64,000 nucleotides of DNA from NCBI GenBank assembly GCA_039707655.1, contig CM077676.1:160210562-160274561 (forward strand), written 5' to 3'. This DNA comes from Elymus sibiricus (Eukaryota; Streptophyta; Magnoliopsida; Poales; Poaceae). The translations under genes and the position numbers were made by a program. Shown piece after piece: positions 1 to 11,054 of the stretch. Numbering within the stretch: the stretch's first letter is position 1; every line of letters starts with the position of its first letter. Under the pieces are notes generated by a model, which worked only from the letters and a program-made list of their open reading frames with translations, did not search any database and had not been told where the DNA came from.

Positions 1-58
1 TTGCTTTATCACTAAGTAGATTTTATTTTATGTTCGAAGTTGTTCTCTATCTTTAGTT

Positions 59-1408
59 ATGGATATGGAACACGAAATACCAAAAAAATTAGTTGTACTT
101 GCTACTCATGGAGATGGGGAACCTCCTAAAACCCTCGATGCTCGTTATGTGGAAAACATTAAACACTACTTTGATAAACCTGAGAAAACCCCATTCAACT
201 TGATAATGGGAGACACGTTGGATCAACGTGAATACTTTAGGGATTATCGCTTGTCTCAAAAAGAGAAACTCTTATGGGATCAAATTGATTATTTGCAATG
301 GTATGCTTGGAATTTATGCTTGAGATATGATTATACTTGTTGCTCTAGGATGAAGGCTCCACGCCTTCCCTTTTCATGTAAATTTAATGATAATGAAACC
401 TTGGCTTCTTATGCTAATGGTATATATGATTACTATGATGTGGAACGAATAGAAGAATTTGTTACTTTTAAGGATGCTTATGAAATTGAATCTTTGTTTG
501 AAAAGTATGAAGATTGTGATGATGCTGTTTACAGATCTGAAAATTTTGCTATACTTAAATATTGCTATGAGAATTATAAATACAATGCCGATATTGATGA
601 ATTTATTGAGAAAGTCTCCGCTGTCCAAGAAGAGACTAATATTTTGCAAGAAACTATGGAAAAAGAAATTGCTGAAACTGTGAACTCATTAGATGAAAAA
701 GATGAGGAGGAGAGCGAAGAACAAAAGGAGGAAAAGAGGATTAGCTACCCGTGCCCACCTTCTAATGAGAGTAACTCTTCAACTCATACACTGTTTAATT
801 TCCCTTCATGCTTACCGAAGGATGAATGCTATGATAATTGCTATGATCCCTTGGATTCGTTTGAAATATCCCTTTTTGATGAAATTGATGCTTGCTATGC
901 TTGTGGCCATGATGCCAATATGAATGATGCTTATGGAGATGAACTTGCTATAGGTCCTTATGTTAAGAATGAAATTGTTGCTATTGCACCTACACATGAT
1001 AGTCCTATTATCTTTTTGAATTCTCCCAACTACACTATATCGGAGAAGTTTGCTCTTATTAAGGATTATATTGATGGGTTGCGTTTTACTACTACACATG
1101 ATAATTTTGATGAATATAATATGCATGTGCTTGCTACTCCTACTTGCAATTATTATGAGAGAGGAACTACATCTCCACCTCTCTATGTTTCCAATACAGT
1201 AAAATTGCAAGAAACTGCTTATGCTATGTATCGGCCTTTATTATGTGTGCATGAATTGTTCTTTTATGACATGCCGATGCATAGGAAGAGAGTTAGACTT
1301 CATCATTGCATGATATATGTTGCTTTGTGCTCACTACTAAATTTCAAATCATTGTTAATTAAAATTGGCTTTGATATACCTTGGGATCCGGGTGGATCGA
1401 TTACTTGA
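59..1408 (+). CDS. Gag-position ORF of a non-autonomous Gypsy element (449 aa, unknown function)
   Basis: An uninterrupted 449-residue acidic protein, rich in Tyr, Asp and Glu. I recognise no enzymatic domain: there is no CCHC zinc knuckle, no protease DTG/DSG and no YxDD. Residues about 180-240 are Glu/Lys-rich and probably coiled or disordered. A Cys/His-containing patch (CYACGHD) lies near residues 280-285. The minus-strand relative at about 45,789-47,163 aligns over most of its length, including the RLLW/KLLWDQI, FNDNE, YYD-E-IEEF and SENFAILKYC segments. In that relative the ORF starts about 220 nt after the primer binding site, which places the protein where gag should be. It may be a highly diverged capsid-like protein. 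The start chosen is the ATG at 59; another in-frame Met lies two codons on. Confidence 0.7.
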   Translation: MDMEHEIPKKLVVLATHGDGEPPKTLDARYVENIKHYFDKPEKTPFNLIMGDTLDQREYFRDYRLSQKEKLLWDQIDYLQWYAWNLCLRYDYTCCSRMKAPRLPFSCKFNDNETLASYANGIYDYYDVERIEEFVTFKDAYEIESLFEKYEDCDDAVYRSENFAILKYCYENYKYNADIDEFIEKVSAVQEETNILQETMEKEIAETVNSLDEKDEEESEEQKEEKRISYPCPPSNESNSSTHTLFNFPSCLPKDECYDNCYDPLDSFEISLFDEIDACYACGHDANMNDAYGDELAIGPYVKNEIVAIAPTHDSPIIFLNSPNYTISEKFALIKDYIDGLRFTTTHDNFDEYNMHVLATPTCNYYERGTTSPPLYVSNTVKLQETAYAMYRPLLCVHELFFYDMPMHRKRVRLHHCMIYVALCSLLNFKSLLIKIGFDIPWDPGGSIT

Positions 1409-4400
1409 GCACTATATGCCTAGCTTAATGACTTTGAAGAAAGCGCTGCCTGGGAGACAACCCGGAAGTTCTAGAGAGTCATTTTATTCTGTTGTGTGCT
1501 TTTAAAAAGTTTAAAAACAAAAAAATATAGAGGGGAACCTAAAACTTTTATAAAAAGAAAAGTGAAAGTGAGACAGATGAGCAATGTGGAAGTGGGGGCT
1601 AGCCTTGAACTTTGTTCTTGCCCATGAAAACTTTGTGAATCTTGATTACAGAAACTTTTCAACAAAAATAATTATCCCCTTGTACAAATCCATTGTATTA
1701 TAAAAATAATGTGCCAAGATTTACCGTTAGGATGTTTAAATTGCTTGTTTGGTATGTGCAGTGCAAAAACAGAAACTTTTGCTGTAGTGCGTGAATTTAC
1801 ATATTTTACTGGAACATGCAAAAATTCTGAAATTTTTACACAGTACTTCTATGCAAATTGTTTATTTTTTCCTAATTGTTCAGAATTTTTTGAGTTACAT
1901 AAGTATATGTACCATCTGCATCTTTACAGTCTGTCCTGTTTTCATAGATTGCTATTATAGTTTCTTTATTTGAGTATGTTTGAAATCTTGTTGAGCTCCA
2001 TTGACTTGGGAGCCATAGAATTGTGATAGCATACAGTGGGTAATGTTTGATTATAATTATACAATAATGTTACAGCAGGACATGATGGGATTTGATGTTA
2101 TATGTACTAACCCCTCTAATAAATAGTTCGGTTAAGTTTTGTGTGGATGAAGTGTTCAAAGATCGAGGAGGTATTGATATGAGAAGAATGAGGAGAGGCA
2201 AGAGCTCAAGCTTGGGGATGCCCAAGGCACCCCAAGTAAATATTCAAGGAGACTCAAGCGTCTAAGATTGGGGATGCCCCGGAAGGCATCCCATCTTTAT
2301 TCGACAATTATCGGTATGTCTCGGTTTTTGTTTTGTTCACATGATATGCGTAAATTCTTGGAGCGTCTTTTGTGTTTATTTTTCCCTTTTATTTTATGCA
2401 CCATGCTGGTATGAGATAGTCCTTGGTTAATTTATAGAATTCTTCATGCACTTTACTTATATCTTTTGAGTATGGCTTTATAGAATGCTTCATGTGCTTC
2501 ACTTATATCATTTGAAGTTTGGATGCCTGTTTCTCTTCATATAGAAAACCGTTATTTGTAGAATGCTCTTTTGCTTCACTTATATTTATTAGAGCGTGGT
2601 CTTTTGTAGAAAGAATTAAACTCTCATGCTTCACTTATATCTATTTAGAGAGTCAACAGGAATTGGCCATTCACATGGTTAGTCATAAAATCCTACATAA
2701 AACTTGTAGATCACTGAATATGATATGTTTGATTCCTTGCAATAGTATTGCGATATAGAGATGGTAATATGTGGGAGGTACTAGTGAATGATTGTGGTTT
2801 AGTAGGAATATTGGTGTTAAGGTTGCGATTCCCGAAGGATGCACGTATAGTCTCTCGTTATGCTAAGAAGTTGGAGCATGATTTATTATTGATTGTCTTC
2901 CTTTGCGTGGAGATCGGGGGCGCACGATGGTTAACTCCTACCAACCTCCCCCCTAGGGGCATGCGTAGTAGTACTTTGCTTCGAGGGCTAATAAACTTTC
3001 GCAATAAGTATGTGAGTTCTTTATGACTAATATGAGTCCATGGATTATACGCACTATCACCTTTCCGCAATTTGCTAGCCTCTTCGGTACCGTGCATTGC
3101 CCTTTCTCACCTCGAGAGTCGGTGCAAACTTCGCCGGTGCATCCAAACCCCGTGATATGATACGCTCTATCACACATAAGCCTCCTTATATCTTCCTCAA
3201 AACAGCCACCATACCTACCTATTATGGCATTTCCATAGCCATTCCGAGATATATTGCCATGCAACTTCCATCATCATCATATACATGACTTGAGCATTCA
3301 TTGTTATATTGCTTTGCATGATCGTAAGATAGCTAGCATGATATTTTCATGGCTTGTCCGTTTTTTGATATCTTTGCCACGCTAGATCATTGCACATCCT
3401 GGTACACCGCCATAGGCATTCATATAGAGTCATATATTGTTCTAGATATCGAGTTGTAATATTGAGTTGTAAGTAAATAAAAGTGTGATGATCATCATTA
3501 TTAGAGCATTGTCCCAGTGAGGAAAGGATGATGGAGACTATGATTCCCCCACAAGTCGGGATGAGACTCCGGACGAAAAAAAGAGGCCAAAAAGAGCCCA
3601 ACAAAAAAAAGAAAAAAAAGAAAAAAAAGAGAAAACAAAAAAAATGAGAGAAAAAGAGAGAAGGGGCAATGTTACTATCCTTTTACCACACTTGTGCTTC
3701 AGAGTAGCACCATGTTTTTCATATAGAGAGTCTCCTATGTTGTCACTTTCATATACTAGTGGGAATTTTTCATTATAGAACTTGGCTTGTATATTCCGAT
3801 GATGGGCTTCCTCAATCGCCCGAGGTCTTCTAGAGCAAGCAAGTTGGATGCACACCCACTTAGTTTTATTTTTGAGCTTTCATACACTTATAGCTCTTAG
3901 TGCATCCGTTGCATGGCAATCCCTACTCCTCGTATTGACATCAATTGATGGGCATCTCCATAACCCGTTGATTAGCCGCGTCGATGTTAGACTTTCTTCC
4001 TTTTTTGTCTTCTCCATATTACCTCTACCACCGTATTCTATTCCACCCATAGTGCTATATCCATGGCTTGCGCTCATGTATTGCGTGGGGGTTGAAAAAG
4101 CTGAAGCGCGTTAAAAAGTATGAACCAATTGCTTGGCTGACACCGGGGTTGTGCATGATATATATTTTGTGTTAAGAAGATGGAGCATGACAAGGCTATG
4201 TGATTTTGTAGGGATAGCGTTCTTTAGCATTTTTATTCTGAAAGACATGATTGTTTGTTGGGATGCCTGAGTATTGATGTCTTTATATCAAATTATAGAC
4301 TATTACTTTGAATCACCCGTGTCTTAATATTCATGCCATGATTAAACTATATGATCAAGATTATGCTAGGTAGCATTCCACATCAAAAATTATCTTTTTT

Positions 4401-4432
4401 ATCATTTACCTACTCGAGGACGAGCAGGAACT
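1409..4432 (+). other. Non-coding 3' internal region of the Gypsy element
   Basis: No credible ORF. It contains diverged direct repeats built on 'tgcttcacttatatct' at about 2451, 2496, 2572 and 2627, a purine-rich stretch near 3600-3660, and an internal copy of the polypurine-tract motif at 2208-2221. Collinear, diverged versions of this region occur at 15,160-17,017 and 42,977-45,780 on the minus strand. Confidence 0.7.
2208..2221 (+). other. Internal polypurine-tract-like motif
   Basis: The 14-mer aagcttggggatgc here is identical to the terminal PPT at 4433-4446, 2.2 kb downstream. The minus-strand relative keeps the motif at 45,131-45,144. It is followed by a small palindrome (gatgccccggaaggcatc). 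It could act as a central PPT or be the relic of an old internal duplication. Confidence 0.4.
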
Positions 4433-4446
4433 AAGCTTGGGGATGC
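4433..4446 (+). other. Polypurine tract (plus-strand priming site)
   Basis: aagcttggggatgc directly abuts the first TG of the 3' LTR, the position expected for a PPT. Confidence 0.75.
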
Positions 4447-5978
4447 TGATACGTCTACGTCGTATCTATAATTTTTGATTGTTTCATGCCAATATTCTAC
4501 AACTTTCACATATTTTTGGCAACATTTTATATTATTTTTGGGACTAACATATTGATCCAGTGCCCAGTGCCAGTTCCTGTTTTCTGCTTGTTTTTTGTTT
4601 CACAGAAAATCCATATCAAACGAAGTCCAAATGCAATAAAATTTTACAGAGAATTATTTTGGAATATATGTGATTTTTGAGAGGTGGAATCAACGCAAAC
4701 GGAGGCCCACAGCCTCCACAAGCCACCTGGGCGCAGGACCCCCCTGGCGCGCGGTGGTGCCTCGTGGGCACACCGTAAGTCGGTTGGGGATCTTCTTCGG
4801 CCGGAAGGAAGCTTATATCTGGAAAAAAATCGTGTTAAAATTTCAGCGCAATCGGAGTTACGGATCTCCAGGAATTTAAGAAACGGTGAAAGGCCAGAAA
4901 ACAGGAACGCGAAACAGAAGAGAACAGAGAGAGAGATCCAATCTCGGAGGGGCTCCTGCCCCTCCGCCGCCGTGGCGGCCATGGACCAGAGGGGAAACTC
5001 TCCTCCCGTCTAGGGGGGAGGCCAAGGAAGAAGAAGAAGGAGGGGGGCTCTCTCCCCCTCTCTTCCGGTGGCGCCGGAGCGCCGCCGGGGGAAACATCGT
5101 GACGGCGATCTACACCAACAACTTCGCCGCCGTCAACACCAACTCTCTCCCCCTCTATGCAGCGGTGTAACACCTCTTCTCCCCGCTGTAATCTCTACTT
5201 AAATATGGTGCTTAATGCTACATATTATTATCCAATGATTTGTGGCCATCCTATGATGTTTGAGTAGATTCTTTTTGTCCTATGGGTTGATTGATGATCA
5301 TGATTGGTTTGAGTTGTATTTTTTATTTTGGTGCTATCCTATGGTGCCCTCCGTGTCGCGCAAGCGTGAGGGATTCTCGCTGTAGGGTTTGCAATACATT
5401 CATAATTCTCTTATAGTGGGCGGCTAGAGTGACAGAAGCTTACACCCGAGTAAGGGGGTTGTTGTGTATGGGAGTAAAGAGGACTTGTTACTTAATGCTA
5501 TGGTTGGGTTTTACCTTAATGATCTTTGGTAGTTGCGGATGCTTGCTAGAGTTCCAATCATAAGTGCATATGATCCAAGTACGGAAAGTATGTTAGCTCA
5601 TGCCTCTCCCTCATATAAAATTGCAATAATGATTACCGGTCTAGTTATCGATTGCCTATGGACAAATCATTCTCTTGTGTTACAAAAACTTTCTACTAAA
5701 CAACTAACTTTTATTATCTTGCAATTTACTCGTAGTTTTATTATCTCGCAAATTACTCCTAGTTTTATTCTCGTTAAGTACTTCTAGTCTTATCCTTAGA
5801 CCAGCAAAATAGTTTCATACTTGTTCTAGGTAAAGCGAACGTTAAGTGCGCGTAGAGTTGTATCGGTGGTCGATAGAACTTGAAGGGAATATTAATTCTA
5901 CCTTTAGCTCCTCGTTGGGCTCGACACTCTTATTTATCGAAAAAGCTACAATTGATCCCCTATACTTGTGGGTTATCA
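4447..5978 (+). repeat. 3' LTR (1532 bp) of the Gypsy element
   Basis: Starts TGATACGTC and ends GGTTATCA, with TG...CA termini. It follows a PPT directly. A GC-rich, partly self-complementary block (about 4704-4770) lies roughly 40 bp upstream of a TATA-like sequence (4811-4818). No ORF in it is credible. The 5' target-site copy is outside the window, so the duplication cannot be checked. Confidence 0.85.
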
Positions 5979-6569
5979 TCGGCCATCGAGCCATGGCGAG
6001 CGCGGATGCTCGCCACGCCATGCCTCTGCTTCCTCTATACGTGAGGGAGGAGATGGCTGGTTGGGTGGGCTGGGCCGGTGCACTGTGCACAGTGGGGTTT
6101 CCTCCTTTTTCTCTTTTCTGCTTTTCTGTTTTTCTTTTACAAAAATAGTTTTGCATTTAATTAAGTCATCAAATGACTTTTGCAAAATATGGAACTAGGC
6201 CACTTAAATGTATTGCAATATTTGGCACTGCCACAAAAAGTTTGGGAGAAGTTTGAATTGATTTGGATTTTTTACAAATGGAAAAGCATTTAAAAATGCC
6301 GATTTGGCACTGTTTTAATTGCTATAGTCCATTTTAGCATTGTGGTGATGTTGTTTTCCTTAACAAATAATTGTTATGGAATATTTGCTAAATGATGAAC
6401 TATTTTGCAGCAACTTTTATGCAACTTCATTTTCCACTTGCAAATTGAATTGATTTCAGTGATGGAATTTGAAATGAGATATGATTTCACTGTGATCATT
6501 CTTTGTAAATCAAAGTGACTTAGCATTAATATGAAGATCACTGTAGCTCATTTACACAGGGGTGTTACA
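5979..6569. repeat. Fragment of an older LTR ending in ggggtgttaca
   Basis: The stretch begins abruptly at the 3' end of the neighbouring LTR and closes with gggtgttaca, a typical terminus of Triticeae Gypsy LTRs of the TGTTACA...TGTTACA kind. No partner LTR or internal sequence is seen. The Gypsy element to the left probably inserted into or truncated it. Confidence 0.45.
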
Positions 6570-6916
6570 TCTAGCTAGTTGGATTAGGCGTGAGTAGTCT
6601 TGTGTGTGGGTAGGGCTGCAGACCCAGCTTGTAAAACGGTGGATGGGAGATACACATGCTATGCGTATCCTAGAAAAAATATCTGCACTTTTTGTTAGTA
6701 TAATAACACCTAGCTAGGTGTCATGCGCAATTACACGTAGAACATCACTACTTATATGTATTTCAAACACATATGAAAAATAGACTTAATTCCATTTTTA
6801 CCCCCAAAATGAGCCGAAGTGACAAAAATTACCCCCAAAATGGGAAATGGTCAAATTTTTAACCCTAATTTAAAGATTTCCATATGACAGTATGTTGCCA
6901 GACTGAATTATGGCAT
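6570..6916. other. Intergenic, nothing recognised
   Basis: AT-rich sequence without coding potential. A short duplicated phrase (acccccaaaatg) occurs at about 6800-6840. Confidence 0.5.
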
Positions 6917-9196
6917 TATTACTTTGGTTCTTAAGACCATAGATGCTAAACAAATTTAGATCTATCGTCCTATTAAATGTGAGCTTTAAAATTGTTACTA
7001 AAGTCCTAATGAACAGACTTAATAAAGTGATGATACCTGTCATATCTCATACTCAGACTGCTTTGGTGAAAGGCAAATATATTATGGAGGGGGTAGTTGT
7101 TTTATATTAAGCCTTGAATACTATACATCATAGATAACATAATGCCCTCCTCTTCAAATTTGACTTTGAAAAAGCTTATGATAAAATCAAATGGGCCTTT
7201 TTTGCATCAGATGTTGAAGCTCAAAGGGTTTGATGATGTGTGGTGTGACTAGATCATGTATACCACGAGGGGGGACATTTGTGAATTAGAGTGAATGATA
7301 ACATTGAACCTTATTTTAAAGCTCATAAAGGATTTTTGAGACAAGGAGATGCCCTCTCACCTTTTTTGTTTGATCTGACTGCTGATGCTTTGGAAATTAT
7401 TATGGGTAAAGCTAAACAAAATGGTTTTGTTAGAGGGGTGTTAGAAGACTATTTAGACAAAGGGGGTGAATATGCTGCCATATGCCGATCATACTACATT
7501 TCTATTGCGAGATGATGAGAATAGTGCTATAAATTTGCAATTTATTCCCTGTGCATTTGAACAAATGTCAGGAGCTCTTCCTTTTTGGCAAGGCTGTGGA
7601 AAAATCCAATCTATATCATGAAATCTTTACCTGTGAATTATGTTCTGATTCCCTAAAATATTTGGGTATTCTGTTTCTAATGTGAGAATTAGAAACAAAC
7701 ACTGGAATGGGGTGATAGAGTAAATAGGGAAGAGATGTGGGTGCTGACAAGGAAAATTATTGAATATGGCTGGTAGGGTTACTCTGGTTCAGGCCTTCTT
7801 GACTAACGTCCTTGTCTTTATGATGTTCTTCTACACAATTCCTACCAGGGTGAGGAAGAACTGTTTTTTATAGGGCTTGGTTTGTGCGGCAGGCTGATGA
7901 AGACAAAAAATAATATCATTTCGTGAAATGGAAATCTTGTTGCCAACCCAAAGACTAGGGGGCTTATGTATTTTAATTTAGAACTTATGAATAAATCTCT
8001 CCTGGCCAAATTGTTCTGGAAGCTAGAGACTGGATTTGAGCTGTGAGAAGAGGTTCTTATAAATAAATATGTTAAAGGGAAATGCATTTCTCACATCAAG
8101 CCTAAAGTTTGAGATTCCATTTTTGGACTAGCATTTTGAAAGTTAAAGATCTATTTTATTAACATTGTAAAAAGGTGATTCAGAATGGAGGAAATACAAG
8201 ATTCTTGGAAGATTGGTGGGTGGGGGATAACCTCTGAAACTCTCCTATCCCTGGTTGTATAATCTAAGTTTCGATCAATATTTCTATGATTGAGGTTATT
8301 AATAAAGCATGGGAGGGATTTACTTTTAGAATAACTCTTTTGGGGGAAACCCTGGAGTTCTGGAACAATTTGAAATTAAGATGTGAGGATGTTAGAAAGT
8401 TAGGAGGAAAGGATAAAATCAAATGGATGCTCATTGCTGATAGAAAGTTTACTGTCAGGTCTCTTTATAAATATTTGATTAAATCAGCTTGTGGTTTTCC
8501 TTAGAAATTTATATGGAAAACCAAAATTCCCTAAAAAATCAAGATCTTTTGTGGTTAATGGTTAAGAAAAGCATCCTCACTAAAGAAATTTTACTTATGA
8601 GAGGATGGAATGGTAGCAAAATGTGTGTCTATTGTGGGCATGATGAGAATATTGATCATCTATTTTGCAGTGCCATGCTGCTAGGCTTCTTTGGAGCTTA
8701 TTGAAATGTGCTTTTGATCTGAAATCTACTCCTGCTAGTCTGTCTAAATGCTTACGGAGCTGGATTAAGGGATTCCCCGAAGAAGATGGTCGGTGCTTGT
8801 AGGCATTCCTGCAATGTTTTGGACAATTTGGAGATGTAGAAATTATAGTATTTTTGAGAGAAAATTATCTCTAATCCTATGACTTTGATCCAAATGATGT
8901 TTTCCTGGATAATGAGCTGGTCTATTTTGCAGATAATGAGCTGGAACTTCAGCATCAAATGTTTATGTTGCCCTTTCAATTGGCATGTTTTGGAATCTAG
9001 GGAGGTTTCCAGCCGATGGATTGGTCTCTTTTATGATCTTGCATGATCTGGTTTGCGATGTGTATCTTTGTATCCCAGTGATGTAAGCCTGGTTATTTTC
9101 TCTGGAGTCTTTAGTTGCAATATTATGTAGTTTATAAAAGACCAGTTGATTTCTTTATATGAAATCGGAGGGGCAACCTCTCTTTCACTAACAAAA
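6917..9196 (+). pseudogene. Decayed L1-type LINE (RT, zf-RVT, 3' end)
   Basis: Reading across frameshifts gives a plant L1 reverse transcriptase. Around 6975-7200 there is a block with VLMNRLNKV, SHTQTALVKGKYI and FDFEKAYDKIKW. At 7291-7440 lies the RLRQGD-type segment (FLRQGDALSPFLFDL). The catalytic YADD reads YADH at about 7483. At 8489-8704 there is a zf-RVT domain with a CVYCGHDENIDHLFC pattern, which normally closes the polyprotein. The 3' end near 9160-9196 (aaatcggaggggcaacc, then an A-rich end) fits grass LINE 3' ends. Multiple stops and frameshifts mark an old copy, and the 5' part is missing. Confidence 0.75.
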
Positions 9197-9605
9197 GTAA
9201 TCTCATTCATGTACCGGTTAGTTTAGCACCGAGAATTAAAAAAATAGATAATTGTGTATTCCCAAAAACAAAGTGCCCTTACAAACTGAAATTTTTGGAA
9301 TTCTTTTCAGATGAGTCTATAAACTGAAAGGGACGGAGAATTTTTTAGCTCGTGGTTAGAACTTGTACAGACGGCATAAATTGTCATTCATTTAACTAGT
9401 GTTTCTGGAAATGACATAATCATGGGTCACCCACTAATCAAAGATGATTACATAACCATTCTCCTGAGCTTTACCGCAACACAAACTATTTACTATGATT
9501 TAAATATATATAGAAAACCACATTGGGATTTTTTTCTTGAAAATAATGTTTTTTGAACGGATCGAGATCGCACGTTCACAGACCCTTGTCCTTTTCCCAA
9601 GATGT
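9197..9605. other. 3' flank of the KCS gene
   Basis: AT-rich, no ORF. It should hold the 3' UTR and polyadenylation site of the minus-strand KCS gene; no single signal can be chosen by eye. Confidence 0.4.
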
Positions 9606-11054
9606 CTATACAGGATAATGATGGATGGAATCAGCCCATGGCGCGCCAATAGTGGTGTTGCTGGGCGACCTGATGCACTCCCACACGGCGCTGTTGCACT
9701 TGAACCCAGAGCCGAACCCGACCATCCACACCCGGTCGCCCTTGCGCGTCCGTCTCTTGGCCTCGATGTATGCAAGCTCATACCACAATGAGCTGCTGGA
9801 CGTGTTCCCGAACCGGTGAAGCGTCATCCGTGATGGCTCGACGTCCTCGTCTGATAAGCATAAGCTAGTTTGCACCGCGTCAATCACTGCCCGGCCGCCA
9901 GAATGGATACAGAAGTGCTGGAAGGCCGTGCGGAAATCCGGGACATATAGCTTGATCTTTCTGTTCATTACCTTCCGCGCAACGAACGAGAGCGCAAAGA
10001 GCAGCTTCTCCGATGGTGGGAGGACCAGGGACCCTATTGCGACGATGTTTGCCTTGAGCGTGTCGCTGGCGATAGCCACGAGGTCCTTGGACAGGTTTAT
10101 TCCCGTCTGTCCCTCCTCGTCTTCCTCCTGGTACGCGCACCGGTAAGCTCTGTCCTGCGCGGCGGTGAGCGTCCGCACGACGTGCGTGAGCCGGAACCGG
10201 GATGTAGACTTGGACGTCGACAGCAGCACCGCGGCAGCGCCCATGCGGAACAGGACGGCCGGCAGCAGCATCGCGCGGTTCTTCCCCGTGTAGTTGATGA
10301 GCGAGGTGGTCTCCGTGGACACCACCAGGGCGTGCGCGCCACGCGGCGCCGCCTGCAGGAGGTTCCTCGCGACCTCCATGGAGATCACCCCCGCGCTGCA
10401 CCCCATCCCGGAGATGTGGGCGTCCCGGATGTCGGCTCGGAGCTTGTACTTGTTTATAATGATGTCGGTGAAGTTTGGTGTCGGGTTGAAGGCGGTGCAG
10501 TTGGTGACGATGATGTCGATGGCTCCGGGACTTATGCCCGTCTTGGCGAGCAGGTCGTCGATGGCTGCAAAGATGACCTGCTCCGCCTCGTCGCGGCTGT
10601 CGCTTAGGCTGCAGCGCGGGGGGATACTGTGCAAGGAAGGGTGGAGGTAGGTCTGGTCGCCGAGGCCCGAGCGCTCGAGCATGCGCGTCAAGAAGCGGAA
10701 GCTGCCATCGTCGAGGTACGGCATGATGCGAGCGTTCTCGGTGAAGGAGCCCATGGATACGCGGCAATTGGGTTTTGGCCGGCAGCAAGCGTAGTCCACG
10801 AGGTACACGCTGCGAGGGCGGTGCATGATGTAGAGGATGACCAAGGCGAACGGAAGGAAGACGGCCAGGAAAACGTGGACCTGCCGCAAGCCATGGAGCC
10901 GGATGAGCAGCTCGTCGGGGCCGAGTTGCGCGGCTTTGCGGAGAACCCCGACGGCCGTCACCGGCACAACGACGACGGCGAGGAAGTTGTTCACAAGCAG
11001 CTGGTAGAGGGGTTTGAGGACGTGCTTGTTGGGATGGAGCGGTGAGCTCACCAT
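9606..11054 (-). CDS. KCS: 3-ketoacyl-CoA synthase (very-long-chain fatty acid elongation)
   Basis: A single-exon ORF of 482 aa, within the usual KCS length. Members condense malonyl-CoA with long-chain acyl-CoA at the ER membrane, the rate-limiting step for wax, suberin and sphingolipid very-long chains. Two N-terminal hydrophobic segments (about 20-38 and 59-77) fit the family's ER anchors. The FAE1/CUT1-type condensing domain follows, with RSGLGDQTY (129-136) and GMGCSAG. The C-terminal ACP-synthase-III-like domain has FCIHSGG and HRFGNTSSSS. Catalytic Cys219 (codon 10,398-10,400), His384 (9903-9905) and Asn417 (9804-9806) are present, as are His380 and His413. The usual RTH motif reads RTL (Leu296), and the following GADD reads AAQD. 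It is the only intact host gene in the window. A second, truncated KCS lies at 18,334-18,525. The substrate chain length cannot be told from sequence. Confidence 0.93.
   Translation of the reverse strand: MVSSPLHPNKHVLKPLYQLLVNNFLAVVVVPVTAVGVLRKAAQLGPDELLIRLHGLRQVHVFLAVFLPFALVILYIMHRPRSVYLVDYACCRPKPNCRVSMGSFTENARIMPYLDDGSFRFLTRMLERSGLGDQTYLHPSLHSIPPRCSLSDSRDEAEQVIFAAIDDLLAKTGISPGAIDIIVTNCTAFNPTPNFTDIIINKYKLRADIRDAHISGMGCSAGVISMEVARNLLQAAPRGAHALVVSTETTSLINYTGKNRAMLLPAVLFRMGAAAVLLSTSKSTSRFRLTHVVRTLTAAQDRAYRCAYQEEDEEGQTGINLSKDLVAIASDTLKANIVAIGSLVLPPSEKLLFALSFVARKVMNRKIKLYVPDFRTAFQHFCIHSGGRAVIDAVQTSLCLSDEDVEPSRMTLHRFGNTSSSSLWYELAYIEAKRRTRKGDRVWMVGFGSGFKCNSAVWECIRSPSNTTIGAPWADSIHHYPV

Larger units (their letters stand above)
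1..5978 (+). mobile_element. 3' portion of a non-autonomous Gypsy-type LTR retrotransposon
   Basis: The visible order is gag-position ORF, a long non-coding internal region, a purine-rich tract, then an LTR that starts TGATACGTC and ends GGGTTATCA. The 5' LTR lies left of the window. No protease, reverse transcriptase or integrase reading frame can be seen in the 3 kb between ORF and LTR, so the element probably depends on an autonomous partner. The same layout recurs on the minus strand at 41,535-48,607 and, truncated, at 13,596-17,017. From memory this is the Sabrina/WHAM group of Triticeae elements; the exact family is not certain. The non-coding part includes a poly-purine stretch (about 3600-3660). 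Confidence 0.85.

Noticed and set aside
4644..5173. Short GC-rich ORFs on both strands within the LTR
   Set aside because: They lie across the U3/R part of the LTR, differ in frame between related LTRs and have no domain.
9880..10788. 302-aa ORF overlapping the KCS gene in another frame
   Set aside because: A shadow of the GC-rich KCS coding sequence; Arg/His/Pro-rich with no domain.
10182..11045. Plus-strand ORFs antisense to KCS
   Set aside because: They mirror KCS codons; composition and lack of domains argue against coding.
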